Positions 18,767 through 27,868 of a DNA stretch of 58,568 nt are shown here, piece by piece. Source of the stretch: Planctomycetota bacterium. GTDB lineage: Bacteria; Planctomycetota; Phycisphaerae; Phycisphaerales; SM1A02. The notes under the pieces are model-generated. The model was given only the letters and a program-made list of their open reading frames with translations. It did no database searches and had not been told where the DNA came from. Location: positions 1 through 58,568 of the forward strand of contig VGYB01000008.1 of assembly GCA_016873115.1 (NCBI GenBank), written 5' to 3'. A program made the translations under genes and the position numbers. Position 1 is the first letter of the stretch; each line of letters opens with the position of its first letter.

Positions 18767-20326
18767 ATGATGAGCGACGGCAAGCAGCAGAAGCAGGGGG
18801 GACCATCCCAGACGGCGATCACTCCCACGCGTGAGCAGAACTACGCCGAGTGGTACCAGCAGGTGGTGCGTGCGGCGGACCTGGCGGAAATCAGCCCCGT
18901 GCGAGGCTGCATGGTCATCAAGCCTTGGGGCTACGCGATCTGGGAGAACATGCAGCGTGCGCTTGACCGCATGTTCAAGGAGACGGGGCACCGAAACGCG
19001 TACTTCCCGTTGTTCATCCCGTTGTCGTTCCTGCAGAAGGAAGCCGATCATGTCGAAGGCTTCGCGAAGGAGTGCGCCGTCGTCACGCATCACCGCCTGA
19101 AGCCCGGACCTGATGGCAAGCTCATCCCCGACGGTGAACTCGAGGAGCCCCTCATCGTCCGCCCGACGAGCGAGACCATCATCGGTGCCACCTTCGCCAA
19201 GTGGGTGCAGAGCTACCGTGACTTGCCGCTGCTCATCAATCAGTGGGCCAATGTGGTGCGATGGGAGATGCGCACGCGACTCTTCCTGCGCACGGCCGAG
19301 TTCCTTTGGCAGGAAGGCCACACTGCGCACGCCACCGAGGCCGAGGCCGTGGACGAGACCATGCGCATGCTGCGCGTGTACGAGACCTTCGCGCAGGGGT
19401 GGATGGCCATGCCGGTCGTGTGCGGCGAGAAGACCGAGGGCGAGCGGTTCCCTGGTGCCGTGCGCACCTACAGCATCGAAGCCATGATGCAGGACCGCAA
19501 GGCGCTGCAGGCGGGCACCAGCCACTTCCTGGGGCAGAACTTCGCCAAGGCCAGCGGCATCCAGTTCCAGTCGAAGGACGGCGTGCAGGAACACGCGTGG
19601 ACGACCTCATGGGGCGTGAGCACCCGCTTGATCGGTGCCATGATCATGACCCACGCGGACGACGATGGCTTGGTGCTTCCGCCACGGCTTGCGCCGGCGC
19701 ACATCGTGATCCTGCCCGTGATCCAGAAGCCCGAGCTGGCAGAGCATGTGCTCGGTTGGTGCCGTGCGCTGGCGAAGGAACTCTCGGCGGTCTCGTTCGC
19801 CGGGGAACCCGTCCGGGTCGAGATCGACGAGCGTGACATCCGAGGCGGCGAGAAGGCGTGGACCTGGATCAAGCGCGGCGTGCCGGTGCGGCTTGAGGTC
19901 GGTCCGCGCGACATCGAGAGCGACAGCGTGTTCTGTGCACGCCGAGACCGTGGCCACAAGGAGAAATCCGCCGTCAAGCGCCGCGACTTCGTGGCGGGCA
20001 TAGCGGCGCTCCTGCAGGAGATCCAGGACGGTCTCCTGGCGCGGGTGCTCGCGTATCGCCAGGCCAACACGCGCCGCGTGGACACGGAAGCCGAGTTCCG
20101 GGAGTGGTTCGCCGCACCGGCGGTGGCCGAAGGCCAGCCCACACCGATCCATGCTGGCTTCGCCCTGACGCATTTCTGCGGCGATCCGGCGATCGAGGAA
20201 CGGATCAAGGACGAGCTCGGTGTGACGGTGCGCTGCATCCCGATCGATGACGACGCCGAGCCCGGGACATGCCCCTTCAGCGGCAAGCCGAGCCCGCGCC
20301 GCGTGGTCTGGGCCAAGTCGTATTGA
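18767..20326 (+). CDS. proS: Prolyl-tRNA synthetase, archaeal/eukaryal type
   Basis: ProRS charges tRNA-Pro. This is the shorter class II form without the bacterial editing insertion, 519 residues long and ending in Tyr. Motif 2 (WEMRTRLFLRTAEFLWQEGH), the HAWTTSWG segment, motif 3 (GLVLPPRLAP) and the C-terminal zinc-binding-like extension (CPFSGKPSP) are present. GGGAG supports the ATG at 18767; a second ATG follows directly. Confidence 0.96.
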   Translation: MMSDGKQQKQGGPSQTAITPTREQNYAEWYQQVVRAADLAEISPVRGCMVIKPWGYAIWENMQRALDRMFKETGHRNAYFPLFIPLSFLQKEADHVEGFAKECAVVTHHRLKPGPDGKLIPDGELEEPLIVRPTSETIIGATFAKWVQSYRDLPLLINQWANVVRWEMRTRLFLRTAEFLWQEGHTAHATEAEAVDETMRMLRVYETFAQGWMAMPVVCGEKTEGERFPGAVRTYSIEAMMQDRKALQAGTSHFLGQNFAKASGIQFQSKDGVQEHAWTTSWGVSTRLIGAMIMTHADDDGLVLPPRLAPAHIVILPVIQKPELAEHVLGWCRALAKELSAVSFAGEPVRVEIDERDIRGGEKAWTWIKRGVPVRLEVGPRDIESDSVFCARRDRGHKEKSAVKRRDFVAGIAALLQEIQDGLLARVLAYRQANTRRVDTEAEFREWFAAPAVAEGQPTPIHAGFALTHFCGDPAIEERIKDELGVTVRCIPIDDDAEPGTCPFSGKPSPRRVVWAKSY

Positions 20327-20550
20327 GCGCCTGCATCGACATGTCGGACCCTCGCGCCCGCCGGGAACCGTCGGCGCAAGCCTTGTGCTTGTGTGGTCGC
20401 GCATAAACCCCACCGTCATGGCGGTCAAAGTGAGGTTGCACTGAATCTGGGATTTTTCTCCGTTCGACGCTTTGCGCCGCCGGTTCCCGCGACATGATGG
20501 TTCCGGAGCGGTTCCGTTCGAATCGCAAAAATCAGGAGAGGAGAAGAGGG
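20327..20550. other. 224-bp intergenic region upstream of the PEP-CTERM gene
   Basis: This stretch is less GC-rich than the genes around it, with short A- and T-runs around 20450-20460 and 20526-20531. No tRNA, hairpin with T-tract or convincing -35/-10 pair was identified. It probably holds the promoter and leader of the next gene, which has a purine-rich Shine-Dalgarno at its end. Confidence 0.5.
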
Positions 20551-21213
20551 ATGTATCCATTTCATGGAGCGGCAATTGCCGCGGTGGTTATTGCACCGCT
20601 GGCGCAGGGTGCCATCGTCAATGAAGCGTCGCCCGCGTGGCGCGGCCAAGCCAATACGGTCTTTGCTGGCTGGGAGTCGTTCGTGAGCGGCTTTGGTGGC
20701 TTCAACATCGCCGATCGCTCGGGATCGTTCTGTGGCTGCGCGTTGTTCAACTTCGGGGCCGGATCGTGGCTTCAAGCCAATGGCAACATCCGGGCAGGCG
20801 ACGCTGGACTCGACATCAAGGCTTTCGGCGGCCAGTTCTCCACACAGCGTCTGCGCTCCGTGGTCGTGAACATGGCGATCTGGGATGGGTTGGTCGAGAC
20901 GAGCCAGATGAAGTTGCGATTGGTGGACAGCAATGGTGCCGTGACCTTCATCACCCCGACATCGATGGAGGAACTGAGCGAGCAGGTCTTTGATGACGGC
21001 TCCATCTATCGTTCGCGCGCCTACCACTTCGACGCAGCCGATGACTATCTGTCAAGCGGTGCCGTCGCGCAGTGGCGCCTTGAGTTCACCTCATCTGGCG
21101 GCATGGCCCTCGATGAAGTTGCCATTGACCTTGACTTCAACATGGTGCCTGCACCCAGCACCATGGCCCTCGCGTTCCTTGGCGTCATGGCGGCGCGTGC
21201 GCGGCGCCGCTGA
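20551..21213 (+). CDS. PEP-CTERM-like exported protein
   Basis: The protein (220 residues) starts with a signal peptide (AAIAAVVIAPLAQGA) and ends VPAPSTMALAFLGVMAARARRR. That tail has the tripartite form of a PEP-CTERM sorting signal: a Pro motif, a hydrophobic helix and an Arg cluster. It would be processed by an exosortase and exported to the surface or matrix. The body is beta-rich and unassigned. A strong purine-rich Shine-Dalgarno (AGGAGAGGAG) precedes ATG 20551. An exosortase gene is not in this window. Confidence 0.85.
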   Translation: MYPFHGAAIAAVVIAPLAQGAIVNEASPAWRGQANTVFAGWESFVSGFGGFNIADRSGSFCGCALFNFGAGSWLQANGNIRAGDAGLDIKAFGGQFSTQRLRSVVVNMAIWDGLVETSQMKLRLVDSNGAVTFITPTSMEELSEQVFDDGSIYRSRAYHFDAADDYLSSGAVAQWRLEFTSSGGMALDEVAIDLDFNMVPAPSTMALAFLGVMAARARRR

Positions 21214-21256
21214 TCCGAACCTCTTTCCCCTTCCGCGCGCCATGCGGCGCGTCATG

Positions 21257-21292
21257 GCGGGACGGTCCCCACGACCGTCCCGCTTCTTCATT
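21257..21292 (+). terminator. Intrinsic terminator after the PEP-CTERM gene
   Basis: GCGGGACGGTC (21257-21267) pairs perfectly with GACCGTCCCGC (21273-21283) around a CCCAC loop. TTCTTCATT follows. It ends the plus-strand unit just before the convergent metG gene. Confidence 0.85.
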
Positions 21293-21382
21293 GGTCACGG
21301 CACGGTCCGGGGTTCTGATCACGCTGCACGCCAAGAGCCGGGGTTGGCCGGATGAGGCCCCGGTCGGCGCGCTGGATGCGGG

Positions 21383-22948
21383 TCAGGCCGGTGGAGCGTC
21401 GACGCGCATGAACGGTGCGCACTTGGTGATGGTCGTTCCGGCCGCCAAGGTGCCCCACGCGGCATCCCGGACGAGTTCACGCGGCGTCGAGCCGCCGTAG
21501 GACATGAGCACCTCGTCGGATTTGGTCACGAGGATCGGCTGCAGCAGTGCGGCCGCCGCGCGAACTCCCTGTGCGCAGCACGCGAGGATCGCGCCGACCT
21601 CAGGAAGCCTCGCCGGGTCCTTGGCGAGCTTGAAGGGCTGGGTCTCGTTGATGCTGGCATCCACGGCCCGGATGATCGAGAGCGCGGCATCGGCAGCCTT
21701 GTCGAGCTCGAAGGCACGGTAGTGGGCGATCGCGCGATCGCGCGTCCCCTCGACGAGTGCCCTCCATGTCAGAGCCCCCGGGGCCACGGAGGCGGGTCGG
21801 TCGCCATCGGGGGCGCAGGGCAGGGTGCCGTCGAAGTACTTGCCGATCATCGCGCTCGTTCGGCTCGCGCAGTTCGCGTAGGTGTTGACCAGCTGCGCCG
21901 TGTACAGCTCATGGAACTGCTTCGGGACGAAGTCCGCATCGGTTGCCCCGAGCGGTCCCTGCGTGATCATGGCCCACCGCCACGCATCGAGTCCATACGC
22001 AGCGACATAGCGCTCGATGGTCGGAAGGTCGATGAAGTTGCCCAGGGACTTCGACATCTTCTGGCCGTTGCTGATCCAGAACGAGTGCGCGTAGACGCAG
22101 GTCGGCAGCGGCAGCTCGAGGGCCATGAGCATGGCCGGCCAGACCACGGCATGGAACCAGAGGATCTCCTTGCCGATCACGTGGTAGCGCGCCGGCCAGT
22201 AGGCGCGTCGACCGCCGTCGCCCGGCTCGGCCAGGCCGAGGGCCGTGGCGTAGTTGAAGAGCGCATCGATCCAGACATAGATCACATGCTCTGGGTCATT
22301 GGGCATCGGGATGCCCCATGTGAAGTTCGTGCGGGTGATCGGCACATCCTGCAAGCCGTCGCGCAGGCGCCCCTTCACCTCGTTGAAGCGGGCCTCCGGC
22401 CGTACGAAGCCAGGATGTGCGGCGAAGAAGGCCTCGAGCCGTTCCTGGTATGCGCTCAGCCGGAAGTAGTAGTTGCGCTCCTTGGCGCGCACGAGGGTCA
22501 CTCCGCTGACCGGACTCAGGTAGTTGCACTCCTTCGCGCGCGTTTCGGTGACGTACTCCTCCTGACTCTCGTCGTACCAGCCCTCGAACTCGCCAGCGTA
22601 GACCGCACCGCTGGCCAGCAGCCTGCGCACGAACTCCTGCACCTGCCGCTCATGGCGGGGCTCGGTGGTACGGATGAAGTCGTCGTTGGTGAGGCCGAAG
22701 GTACCCAGCACACGGCGGAACTCGGCGCTGTTCTCGTCAGCCAGCTCCTTCGGGCTGATGCCGCGCTCCTGGGCGCTCTTCTCGACCTTCACGCCGTGCT
22801 CGTCGGTGCCGGTCAGGAAGAAGACATCGTCCCCGCACGCCCGCATCGCACGCGCCCAGACATCACAGAGCGTGGTGGTGTACGCATGGCCGATGTGAGG
22901 CCGGTCGTTGACGTAGTAGATCGGCGTGGTGACGTAGGCGCGTGCCAT
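21383..22948 (-). CDS. metG: Methionyl-tRNA synthetase
   Basis: MetRS charges tRNA-Met, including the initiator. The class I motifs are PHIGHAY at the N-terminus and KMSKSLGNF. At 521 residues it is the short form without the C-terminal dimer domain. The connecting peptide (ECNYLSPVSG) lacks the full cysteine knuckle of the two-zinc class. ATG 22948 was chosen because it starts directly at the conserved YVTTPIYYVND segment. TACCAT lies 9 nt upstream. Confidence 0.97.
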   Translation of the reverse strand: MARAYVTTPIYYVNDRPHIGHAYTTTLCDVWARAMRACGDDVFFLTGTDEHGVKVEKSAQERGISPKELADENSAEFRRVLGTFGLTNDDFIRTTEPRHERQVQEFVRRLLASGAVYAGEFEGWYDESQEEYVTETRAKECNYLSPVSGVTLVRAKERNYYFRLSAYQERLEAFFAAHPGFVRPEARFNEVKGRLRDGLQDVPITRTNFTWGIPMPNDPEHVIYVWIDALFNYATALGLAEPGDGGRRAYWPARYHVIGKEILWFHAVVWPAMLMALELPLPTCVYAHSFWISNGQKMSKSLGNFIDLPTIERYVAAYGLDAWRWAMITQGPLGATDADFVPKQFHELYTAQLVNTYANCASRTSAMIGKYFDGTLPCAPDGDRPASVAPGALTWRALVEGTRDRAIAHYRAFELDKAADAALSIIRAVDASINETQPFKLAKDPARLPEVGAILACCAQGVRAAAALLQPILVTKSDEVLMSYGGSTPRELVRDAAWGTLAAGTTITKCAPFMRVDAPPA

Positions 22949-23010
22949 GCGTCGGCGATGGTATCGGTGTCCGCACCCTTCCTTGGGCAGCCTTGTTGGG
23001 GCAGCGGAGC

Positions 23011-23637
23011 TCAGTGCGATCGTGCTGCGCTTCGCTCGGGTGAATCGGCCTCCGCGAGCACCTGCGAGAGCAGCACGGCATCGTCGCCCATGACGACCCA
23101 CAGCAGTCCGTCGCTGCGCCAGGCGTACACCGATGGCCCGCCGGTGCTGGCCATGTCACCGGCGAGTTCACCAGGCTCGAGGGGAACGAGCCGGCCGTAG
23201 CGGTCGCAGACCGCGTACTGCCCGACATCGTGCGCCAGGCCGATCCAGACCAGAGATTCGCTGCCGTTGCCGTACGCCAGAGCCACCGTGTGCTGTGGGG
23301 CCGCCTCGGTGTCCATGCGGATCGACATGAGGACCAGTCCGGTCGGCGAGAGATCGGGCACCGTGATCGGGCGACCGAACGCTTGCTGCAGCTGGGCGGC
23401 CACCGCACCCTGGGCCGCAACCGGGGGACTCCCGGGCCGCAGCGGTTCGTTGGCCTGGACCTCGGCGCGAAGCCGCTCCAGATCCACGACGACCTCGCCG
23501 ATGGGGACGAGGCCATCACCCGAGCCGGACAGCCGCGCGCTCGGAACGACCAGCCCGAAGGTCACCGCCATGGCCATCAGCGCCAGGACGGCGGCTACGG
23601 CCCAAGGATGTGCCCGTTCCGTTGCGGGTTCACGCAT
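23011..23637 (-). CDS. Single-pass membrane protein, anti-sigma-factor-like extracytoplasmic part
   Basis: A 208-residue protein with a short cytoplasmic tail, one membrane segment (about 13-32) and an extracytoplasmic domain. That domain (VPDLSPTGLVLMSIRM, later SVYAWRSDGLLWVVMGDD) resembles the periplasmic end of some transmembrane anti-sigma factors. The usual N-terminal zinc-binding anti-sigma domain is missing and no sigma-factor gene is adjacent, so the role is uncertain. It lies upstream of metG on the same strand. Confidence 0.65.
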   Translation of the reverse strand: MREPATERAHPWAVAAVLALMAMAVTFGLVVPSARLSGSGDGLVPIGEVVVDLERLRAEVQANEPLRPGSPPVAAQGAVAAQLQQAFGRPITVPDLSPTGLVLMSIRMDTEAAPQHTVALAYGNGSESLVWIGLAHDVGQYAVCDRYGRLVPLEPGELAGDMASTGGPSVYAWRSDGLLWVVMGDDAVLLSQVLAEADSPERSAARSH

Positions 23638-23645
23638 CGTGCAAC

Positions 23646-23653
23646 CTTATACT
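23646..23653. promoter_or_regulatory. Overlapping divergent -10 elements (bidirectional promoter)
   Basis: TATACT at 23648-23653 on the plus strand ends 6 nt before GTG 23660. The opposite strand reads TATAAG (23646-23651), ending 8 nt before ATG 23637. The two hexamers share four bases. The layout predicts leaderless mRNAs in both directions. No clear -35 was found. Confidence 0.55.
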
Positions 23654-23659
23654 TTCATC

Positions 23660-25261
23660 GTGCGACATTGCGCCCTCATTCCCGGACTCCTGGTGGCCAT
23701 CGTCGGTGCGTCTGCGAGTGCCCAGAACACGCTCGATTCGGGCATCACGCGCAATGCGACCTCGCGCCAGGGCACGGCGCTCGATCGTAACCTCCGTCGC
23801 GGATCGTCCGGAGTGAATGACTACCGCCCGTCCGGCTACAGCAAGGAAGAGTGCGACTACCGCAACCTCATCGTCACGGGCGGTGTGGCGGGTGGTTCGC
23901 AGTTCCGCGGCAACGTGGGCTACACCGCGCCGACGGATTTCCGTGGCAGCGGCAGCGGGTACCTCAATCCCGGCGCGTCCGGCGGCAGCAACCGCGTCGG
24001 CACCGTCGATGGGTTCCTCGCGGGATCTGCGCTCAGCAATCCTGCATTCATCAACAGTTCACGCGCGCAGGACAGGTTCCTGCTCGCCAATGGCCTCGGG
24101 CAGTTCCAGTGGCGCCCGTACCTCACGCCGGATCCGGTCGACCTCTCGAGGGTCCCGGATTGGCGCCGCGTCGACAGCCAGGTCCGTCTCGATGATGTCG
24201 TGGGTACGCAGTCGCTTTCGGCGTATCGATCTGGCGTTCAGCAGTGGCAGCAGTTGGCGTACGCGGCAGACGAACGGAATCAACCCAGTTACGCCATGTT
24301 CTTCCATCCGGTCCGTGGCACCATCACTGTGGGTGCCGAGAATCGACCCGACTTCTTTGCGCCCAGTCCGTACGAGGCGGCGCAGCTCCGCCAGGACATT
24401 GACCGCGGCATGACGCCCTTCGAGCGCGCCGTGATGGCGTTCGACCAGCCCTATCGGCGGTCCCTCGAGGAAGCGGAGCGGATCGGCCAGCCGGTCTCCA
24501 AGGAGTATCGAGCGGTGATCGAACGATTGAAGGGTCGAGCCGCCGACGATGCCAAGCAGCGGCGCGAGCGTGACAAGACGCAGCCTGCTTCCTCCGGTGA
24601 TGATGCCGCTGAGCTCCTGGAGTCGATCCGCGAGCAACTTCGGTTGGGCGAGTCGGAGGCCGCCGCCAAGGACAAGCATGAGGATGCCGGCATGTCACCG
24701 ACCGACGGCTCGGCGACCCTTGGCCCCAGGCCGCTCACGCCCGAGGAGACGGCATTGATCCTCAGGCATGGCATGACGATGAAGACCATCGATGCCGAGA
24801 CCAGCCAACGCATCGATGAGTTGCTGCGCATGGCTGCGGCGCAAATGAAGCGCGGGGACTTCTTCCTGGCCGAGGATTCCGCCCGGACGGCAGCTGCGCT
24901 GGTGATCGACCATCCCATGGCGCTGGCCGTGAAGGCCAATGCGCAACTCGGGGCGGGCCTGCTGCGCAGTGCCGGACTCACGCTGCACGACCTCTTCATC
25001 TCAAGCCCAGAGATGATCGATGTGAAGTTCGATCCGTCGCTGCTGCCCGACGCAGCGCGTCTGCGAGCCGTGCTTGCGCGCGCCAAGGACGAGACTCCGC
25101 GGCAAGCCGATGCCTTCGATCTCGGTCTGGTGCAGGCCTACATCGGTTTCCAGCTCGGTGATGCAGAAGCCACGGCTGCGGGGCTTGAGGCGATGGACCA
25201 GGCCGGCACCAACCCGACGCTGTCCAAGGTGCTGCGAGGCGTCTGGCTCACCCCGCGCTGA
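23660..25261 (+). CDS. Exported helical repeat protein, unknown function
   Basis: The protein has 533 residues. The GTG start is followed by a signal peptide (VAIVGASASAQ). The N-terminal half is Ser/Gly/Arg-rich and low in obvious domains. The C-terminal third is helical with TPR-like segments (LLRMAAAQMKRGDFFLAEDS, then AVKANAQLGAGLLRSAG). It would lie in the periplasm. I do not recognise a named family. Confidence 0.75.
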   Translation: MRHCALIPGLLVAIVGASASAQNTLDSGITRNATSRQGTALDRNLRRGSSGVNDYRPSGYSKEECDYRNLIVTGGVAGGSQFRGNVGYTAPTDFRGSGSGYLNPGASGGSNRVGTVDGFLAGSALSNPAFINSSRAQDRFLLANGLGQFQWRPYLTPDPVDLSRVPDWRRVDSQVRLDDVVGTQSLSAYRSGVQQWQQLAYAADERNQPSYAMFFHPVRGTITVGAENRPDFFAPSPYEAAQLRQDIDRGMTPFERAVMAFDQPYRRSLEEAERIGQPVSKEYRAVIERLKGRAADDAKQRRERDKTQPASSGDDAAELLESIREQLRLGESEAAAKDKHEDAGMSPTDGSATLGPRPLTPEETALILRHGMTMKTIDAETSQRIDELLRMAAAQMKRGDFFLAEDSARTAAALVIDHPMALAVKANAQLGAGLLRSAGLTLHDLFISSPEMIDVKFDPSLLPDAARLRAVLARAKDETPRQADAFDLGLVQAYIGFQLGDAEATAAGLEAMDQAGTNPTLSKVLRGVWLTPR

Positions 25262-25318
25262 TGGGCGGTCGATGACAGGGCGGCTGGGCTTCTGCGCCCC
25301 GCGCCGGCGGCAAGGCGA

Positions 25319-26224
25319 TCAACCCGGGCGCAGTTGCGCACTCGTCCGCGCGCCGAGCGATTCGTAGATCCGGCGTGTGCTGGCGGACTTGTTCAGCGTG
25401 TAGAAGTGGATCCCGGCCACACCTGCATCGATGAGGTCGCGGCACTGCTCGGTCGCCCAGTGGGCACCCACGCGTGCCACCGACTCGTCGTCGCTGCCTG
25501 CCCGCGCGAGCGCACGCAGCAGCCTGGCCGGGAAGCGCGTGCCGGCAGCCAACTCTGCCATGCGGCGCAGGCCTGAAAGGCTGGTCACCGGCATGATGCC
25601 GGCCACGATCGGTACGCGGATGCCAGCCAACTCACAGCGCTCGCGCCAGTCATGGAACGCGCCGTTGTCGAAGAAGAGCTGCGTGATGATCGCGTCGGCA
25701 CCGGCGTCGACCTTCGCCTTGAGGTGATCCATCTGCAGGAGGGTGTTGGGAGTCTGCGGGTGTCCCTCCGGGAAGCCGGCCACGGCCACGCCGAACCGGC
25801 TGCCGGTGCCATGGCGGCCCGCATCGTTGAAGCGCTGGATCGCCTGCACGAGATCCCGCGCATGCGCGAAGTCACCGACGGCGGCATCGGGCTGAGGATC
25901 GCCACGCAACGCCAGCACATTGCTGACCCCGGCCTCGGCGTACCGCATCAGGATGCTGTCGATCTCGGCGGCACGGTGACCCACGCAGGTCAGGTGCGGC
26001 ATGGGGTCGAGGCTCGTGTCGCGACGAAGGCGCACGACCAGATCATGCGTCTTCGCGCGCATGGAACCACCCGCCCCGTAGGTCACCGAGACGAAGCTCG
26101 GCGCGAGTGCCTCGCACTCGGCGATGGTGGCGAACAGGGCACCCCATCCGGCCTCGGTCCGTGGAGGGAAGTACTCAAAGCTCGCGCTCATCGATGGTCC
26201 CGCGAGGATCTGCGCCAGATGCAT
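25319..26224 (-). CDS. metF: 5,10-methylenetetrahydrofolate reductase
   Basis: MetF makes 5-methyl-THF for methionine synthesis, using FAD. The 301-residue TIM barrel has SFEYFPPRT near the N-terminus, HLTCVGH, LALRGDPQ and DAIITQLFFD, all family landmarks. TAGACT (26231-26236, minus strand) ends 6 nt before the ATG, so transcription may begin at the start codon. It is divergent from rex. Confidence 0.96.
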   Translation of the reverse strand: MHLAQILAGPSMSASFEYFPPRTEAGWGALFATIAECEALAPSFVSVTYGAGGSMRAKTHDLVVRLRRDTSLDPMPHLTCVGHRAAEIDSILMRYAEAGVSNVLALRGDPQPDAAVGDFAHARDLVQAIQRFNDAGRHGTGSRFGVAVAGFPEGHPQTPNTLLQMDHLKAKVDAGADAIITQLFFDNGAFHDWRERCELAGIRVPIVAGIMPVTSLSGLRRMAELAAGTRFPARLLRALARAGSDDESVARVGAHWATEQCRDLIDAGVAGIHFYTLNKSASTRRIYESLGARTSAQLRPG

Positions 26225-26271
26225 CCGTGCAGTCTATGGCTGTCCGCGCACAGTGCCGTACACTCGTCCGC

Positions 26272-26922
26272 ATGTCGTCACGATCGCGCGTGCCACGGCC
26301 AGCGGCCCGGCGCCTGAGCCTCTACCTGCGTGAGCTCAAGCTCCGAGCACGCGATGGCAATTCAACGATCAGCAGCCGTCAGCTTGGCGAGGCACTGGGC
26401 CTGACCGATGCGCAGGTCCGCAAGGATCTGGCCCACTTCGGGCACTTCGGCCAGCCCGGAGTCGGCTACGGATGCGTGGAACTGCTTGAACGGCTGCGCA
26501 TGATCATGGGCATTGACCGTGCCTGGCCATGCGTGCTCGTTGGGGCCGGCAACATCGGGCGTGCCCTGCTCTCGTACCGCCGCTTCGAGGAGGACGGCTT
26601 CGAGATCAAGGCGGTCTTCGATCGCTCCCGCGAGGTCGTTGGCACCACCATCGCCGGCCACAAGGTGCGCCCGATCGAGGATCTGGTGCGCATGGTCGCC
26701 ATGCTCAAGGCGGAGATCGGCATCGTGGCCGTGCCGGCGGATGCGGCCCCAGCCGTGGCATCGATGCTGATCGCTGCCGGGATCCGCGGCATCCTGAACT
26801 TCACACCCTGTCGGCTCGACATACCGGCCACAGTCTGTGTGCGCAATGTCGACTTCAGCGTGGCGCTGGAGCAGTTGGCCTTCGATGTCAGACTCGTGGC
26901 TGCACAGGACGATGAATCATGA
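26272..26922 (+). CDS. rex: Redox-sensing transcriptional repressor Rex
   Basis: Rex binds DNA and is released when NADH rises. The N-terminal winged helix (about 1-80) has the family's recognition segment (LGLTDAQVRKDLAHFG). The NAD-binding Rossmann domain follows with VGAGNIGRALL and IVAVPADAAP. The 216-residue length is typical. TACACT at 26259-26264 ends 7 nt before ATG 26272. It overlaps the next gene by 4 nt. No clear Rex operator was recognised near its own start. Confidence 0.96.
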   Translation: MSSRSRVPRPAARRLSLYLRELKLRARDGNSTISSRQLGEALGLTDAQVRKDLAHFGHFGQPGVGYGCVELLERLRMIMGIDRAWPCVLVGAGNIGRALLSYRRFEEDGFEIKAVFDRSREVVGTTIAGHKVRPIEDLVRMVAMLKAEIGIVAVPADAAPAVASMLIAAGIRGILNFTPCRLDIPATVCVRNVDFSVALEQLAFDVRLVAAQDDES

Positions 26923-27518
26923 ACCGATCCTTCCCTCTTGTCCTCGTGATCCTCGGCGGTTGCTCCGCCACGGTCGTCTCGCCTTCGCCCAACGATGCGC
27001 TTCGCCGCGACATGCAGGCGGCCGTCGATCGTTCGCAGGCCTTGGAACGGGAGAACCAGGAGCTGCAGAACAAGCTGGCCTCAGCCATGGCGGCCGGGAG
27101 CTTCTCGCCCGAGGCGATCAAGGCCCTGCCCACGGTGACGACCCTGGTGCTCAATCCCGCCCCGGTCCTGGAGCAACGGCCTGATGGGTGCTGGGTCGTG
27201 GTACGCGTGGAAACCCATGACGGACGCGGCCGCTTCACGCAGGCGGTGGGGACCATGGGATTCCGGGTGTTCTCCCTGACGGCGCCGGCGGGAACCCAGC
27301 CGCTCCTGGCCGAGAGCTTTGCGAGTCCCCTCCAGGTGCGAGAGTCCTATCGCGGGGGTGTCATGGGGACGTACTACTCCTTCGAGATCCCCCTGGTGGC
27401 CGGTACAGCCTGCCAGGGCCCGCTCAGCGTGCTCGCTGTCTACGAGGATGCGCTCACCAAGGCCAGGATCGAGTCGGTGGGCCACACGGTTGCGCAGCCG
27501 ATCCAGTGGGGCAAGTGA
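26919..27518 (+). CDS. Unknown lipoprotein with coiled coil
   Basis: The protein (199 residues) has a lipobox LGGC (Cys15), then a heptad-rich helix at about 30-60 (RRDMQAAVDRSQALERENQE). A beta-rich C-terminal domain with paired strands follows. It is translated in phase with rex (ATGA overlap). I do not recognise the family; an envelope-anchored role is likely. Confidence 0.78.
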   Translation: MNRSFPLVLVILGGCSATVVSPSPNDALRRDMQAAVDRSQALERENQELQNKLASAMAAGSFSPEAIKALPTVTTLVLNPAPVLEQRPDGCWVVVRVETHDGRGRFTQAVGTMGFRVFSLTAPAGTQPLLAESFASPLQVRESYRGGVMGTYYSFEIPLVAGTACQGPLSVLAVYEDALTKARIESVGHTVAQPIQWGK

Positions 27519-27559
27519 TCGTGCAGTCTCCGGCTCCCGCCACCATTAGCATGGATCCG

Positions 27560-27781
27560 ATGCAACAGTCGACACGATCCATGGTGCGCGGCGCGATGCT
27601 TGCTGTGGCGATTCTGGCATGCATCGGTGGCTGCCAGCGGGTGCTCTTCAACCCAGACGAGCCGTACAACCAGTACGACCGATATGACCGGCTGCGCGAT
27701 GGGTTCTCACCCACGGAACTGCCGGATGAATACGGCGTGCCGCAGCCTGCGCTTCGGGCCAGACTCAGCCCCAACTCGTGA
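27560..27781 (+). CDS. Small lipoprotein
   Basis: A 73-residue protein with signal peptide and lipobox IGGC (Cys25). The mature part is Tyr/Asp-rich (NQYDRYDRL) and short. TAGCAT at 27547-27552 ends 7 nt before ATG 27560, so this start was preferred to the in-frame ATG at 27551. The family is not known. Confidence 0.65.
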   Translation: MQQSTRSMVRGAMLAVAILACIGGCQRVLFNPDEPYNQYDRYDRLRDGFSPTELPDEYGVPQPALRARLSPNS

Positions 27782-27868
27782 GCCCCTCTGCGGCCTGTCA
27801 AGGGGTCATCTCGAACATTCGTTGCAGATCAAGCGAATCGTGGCCGATGAACCTGCAGCGATCGCCAT

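Noticed and set aside
20383-20410. TTGTGC with CATAAA as a promoter for the PEP-CTERM gene
   Set aside because: The spacing is too short for a normal -35/-10 pair.
21293-21382. Possible metG terminator on the minus strand
   Set aside because: A GC stem exists but no T-tract follows in that direction.
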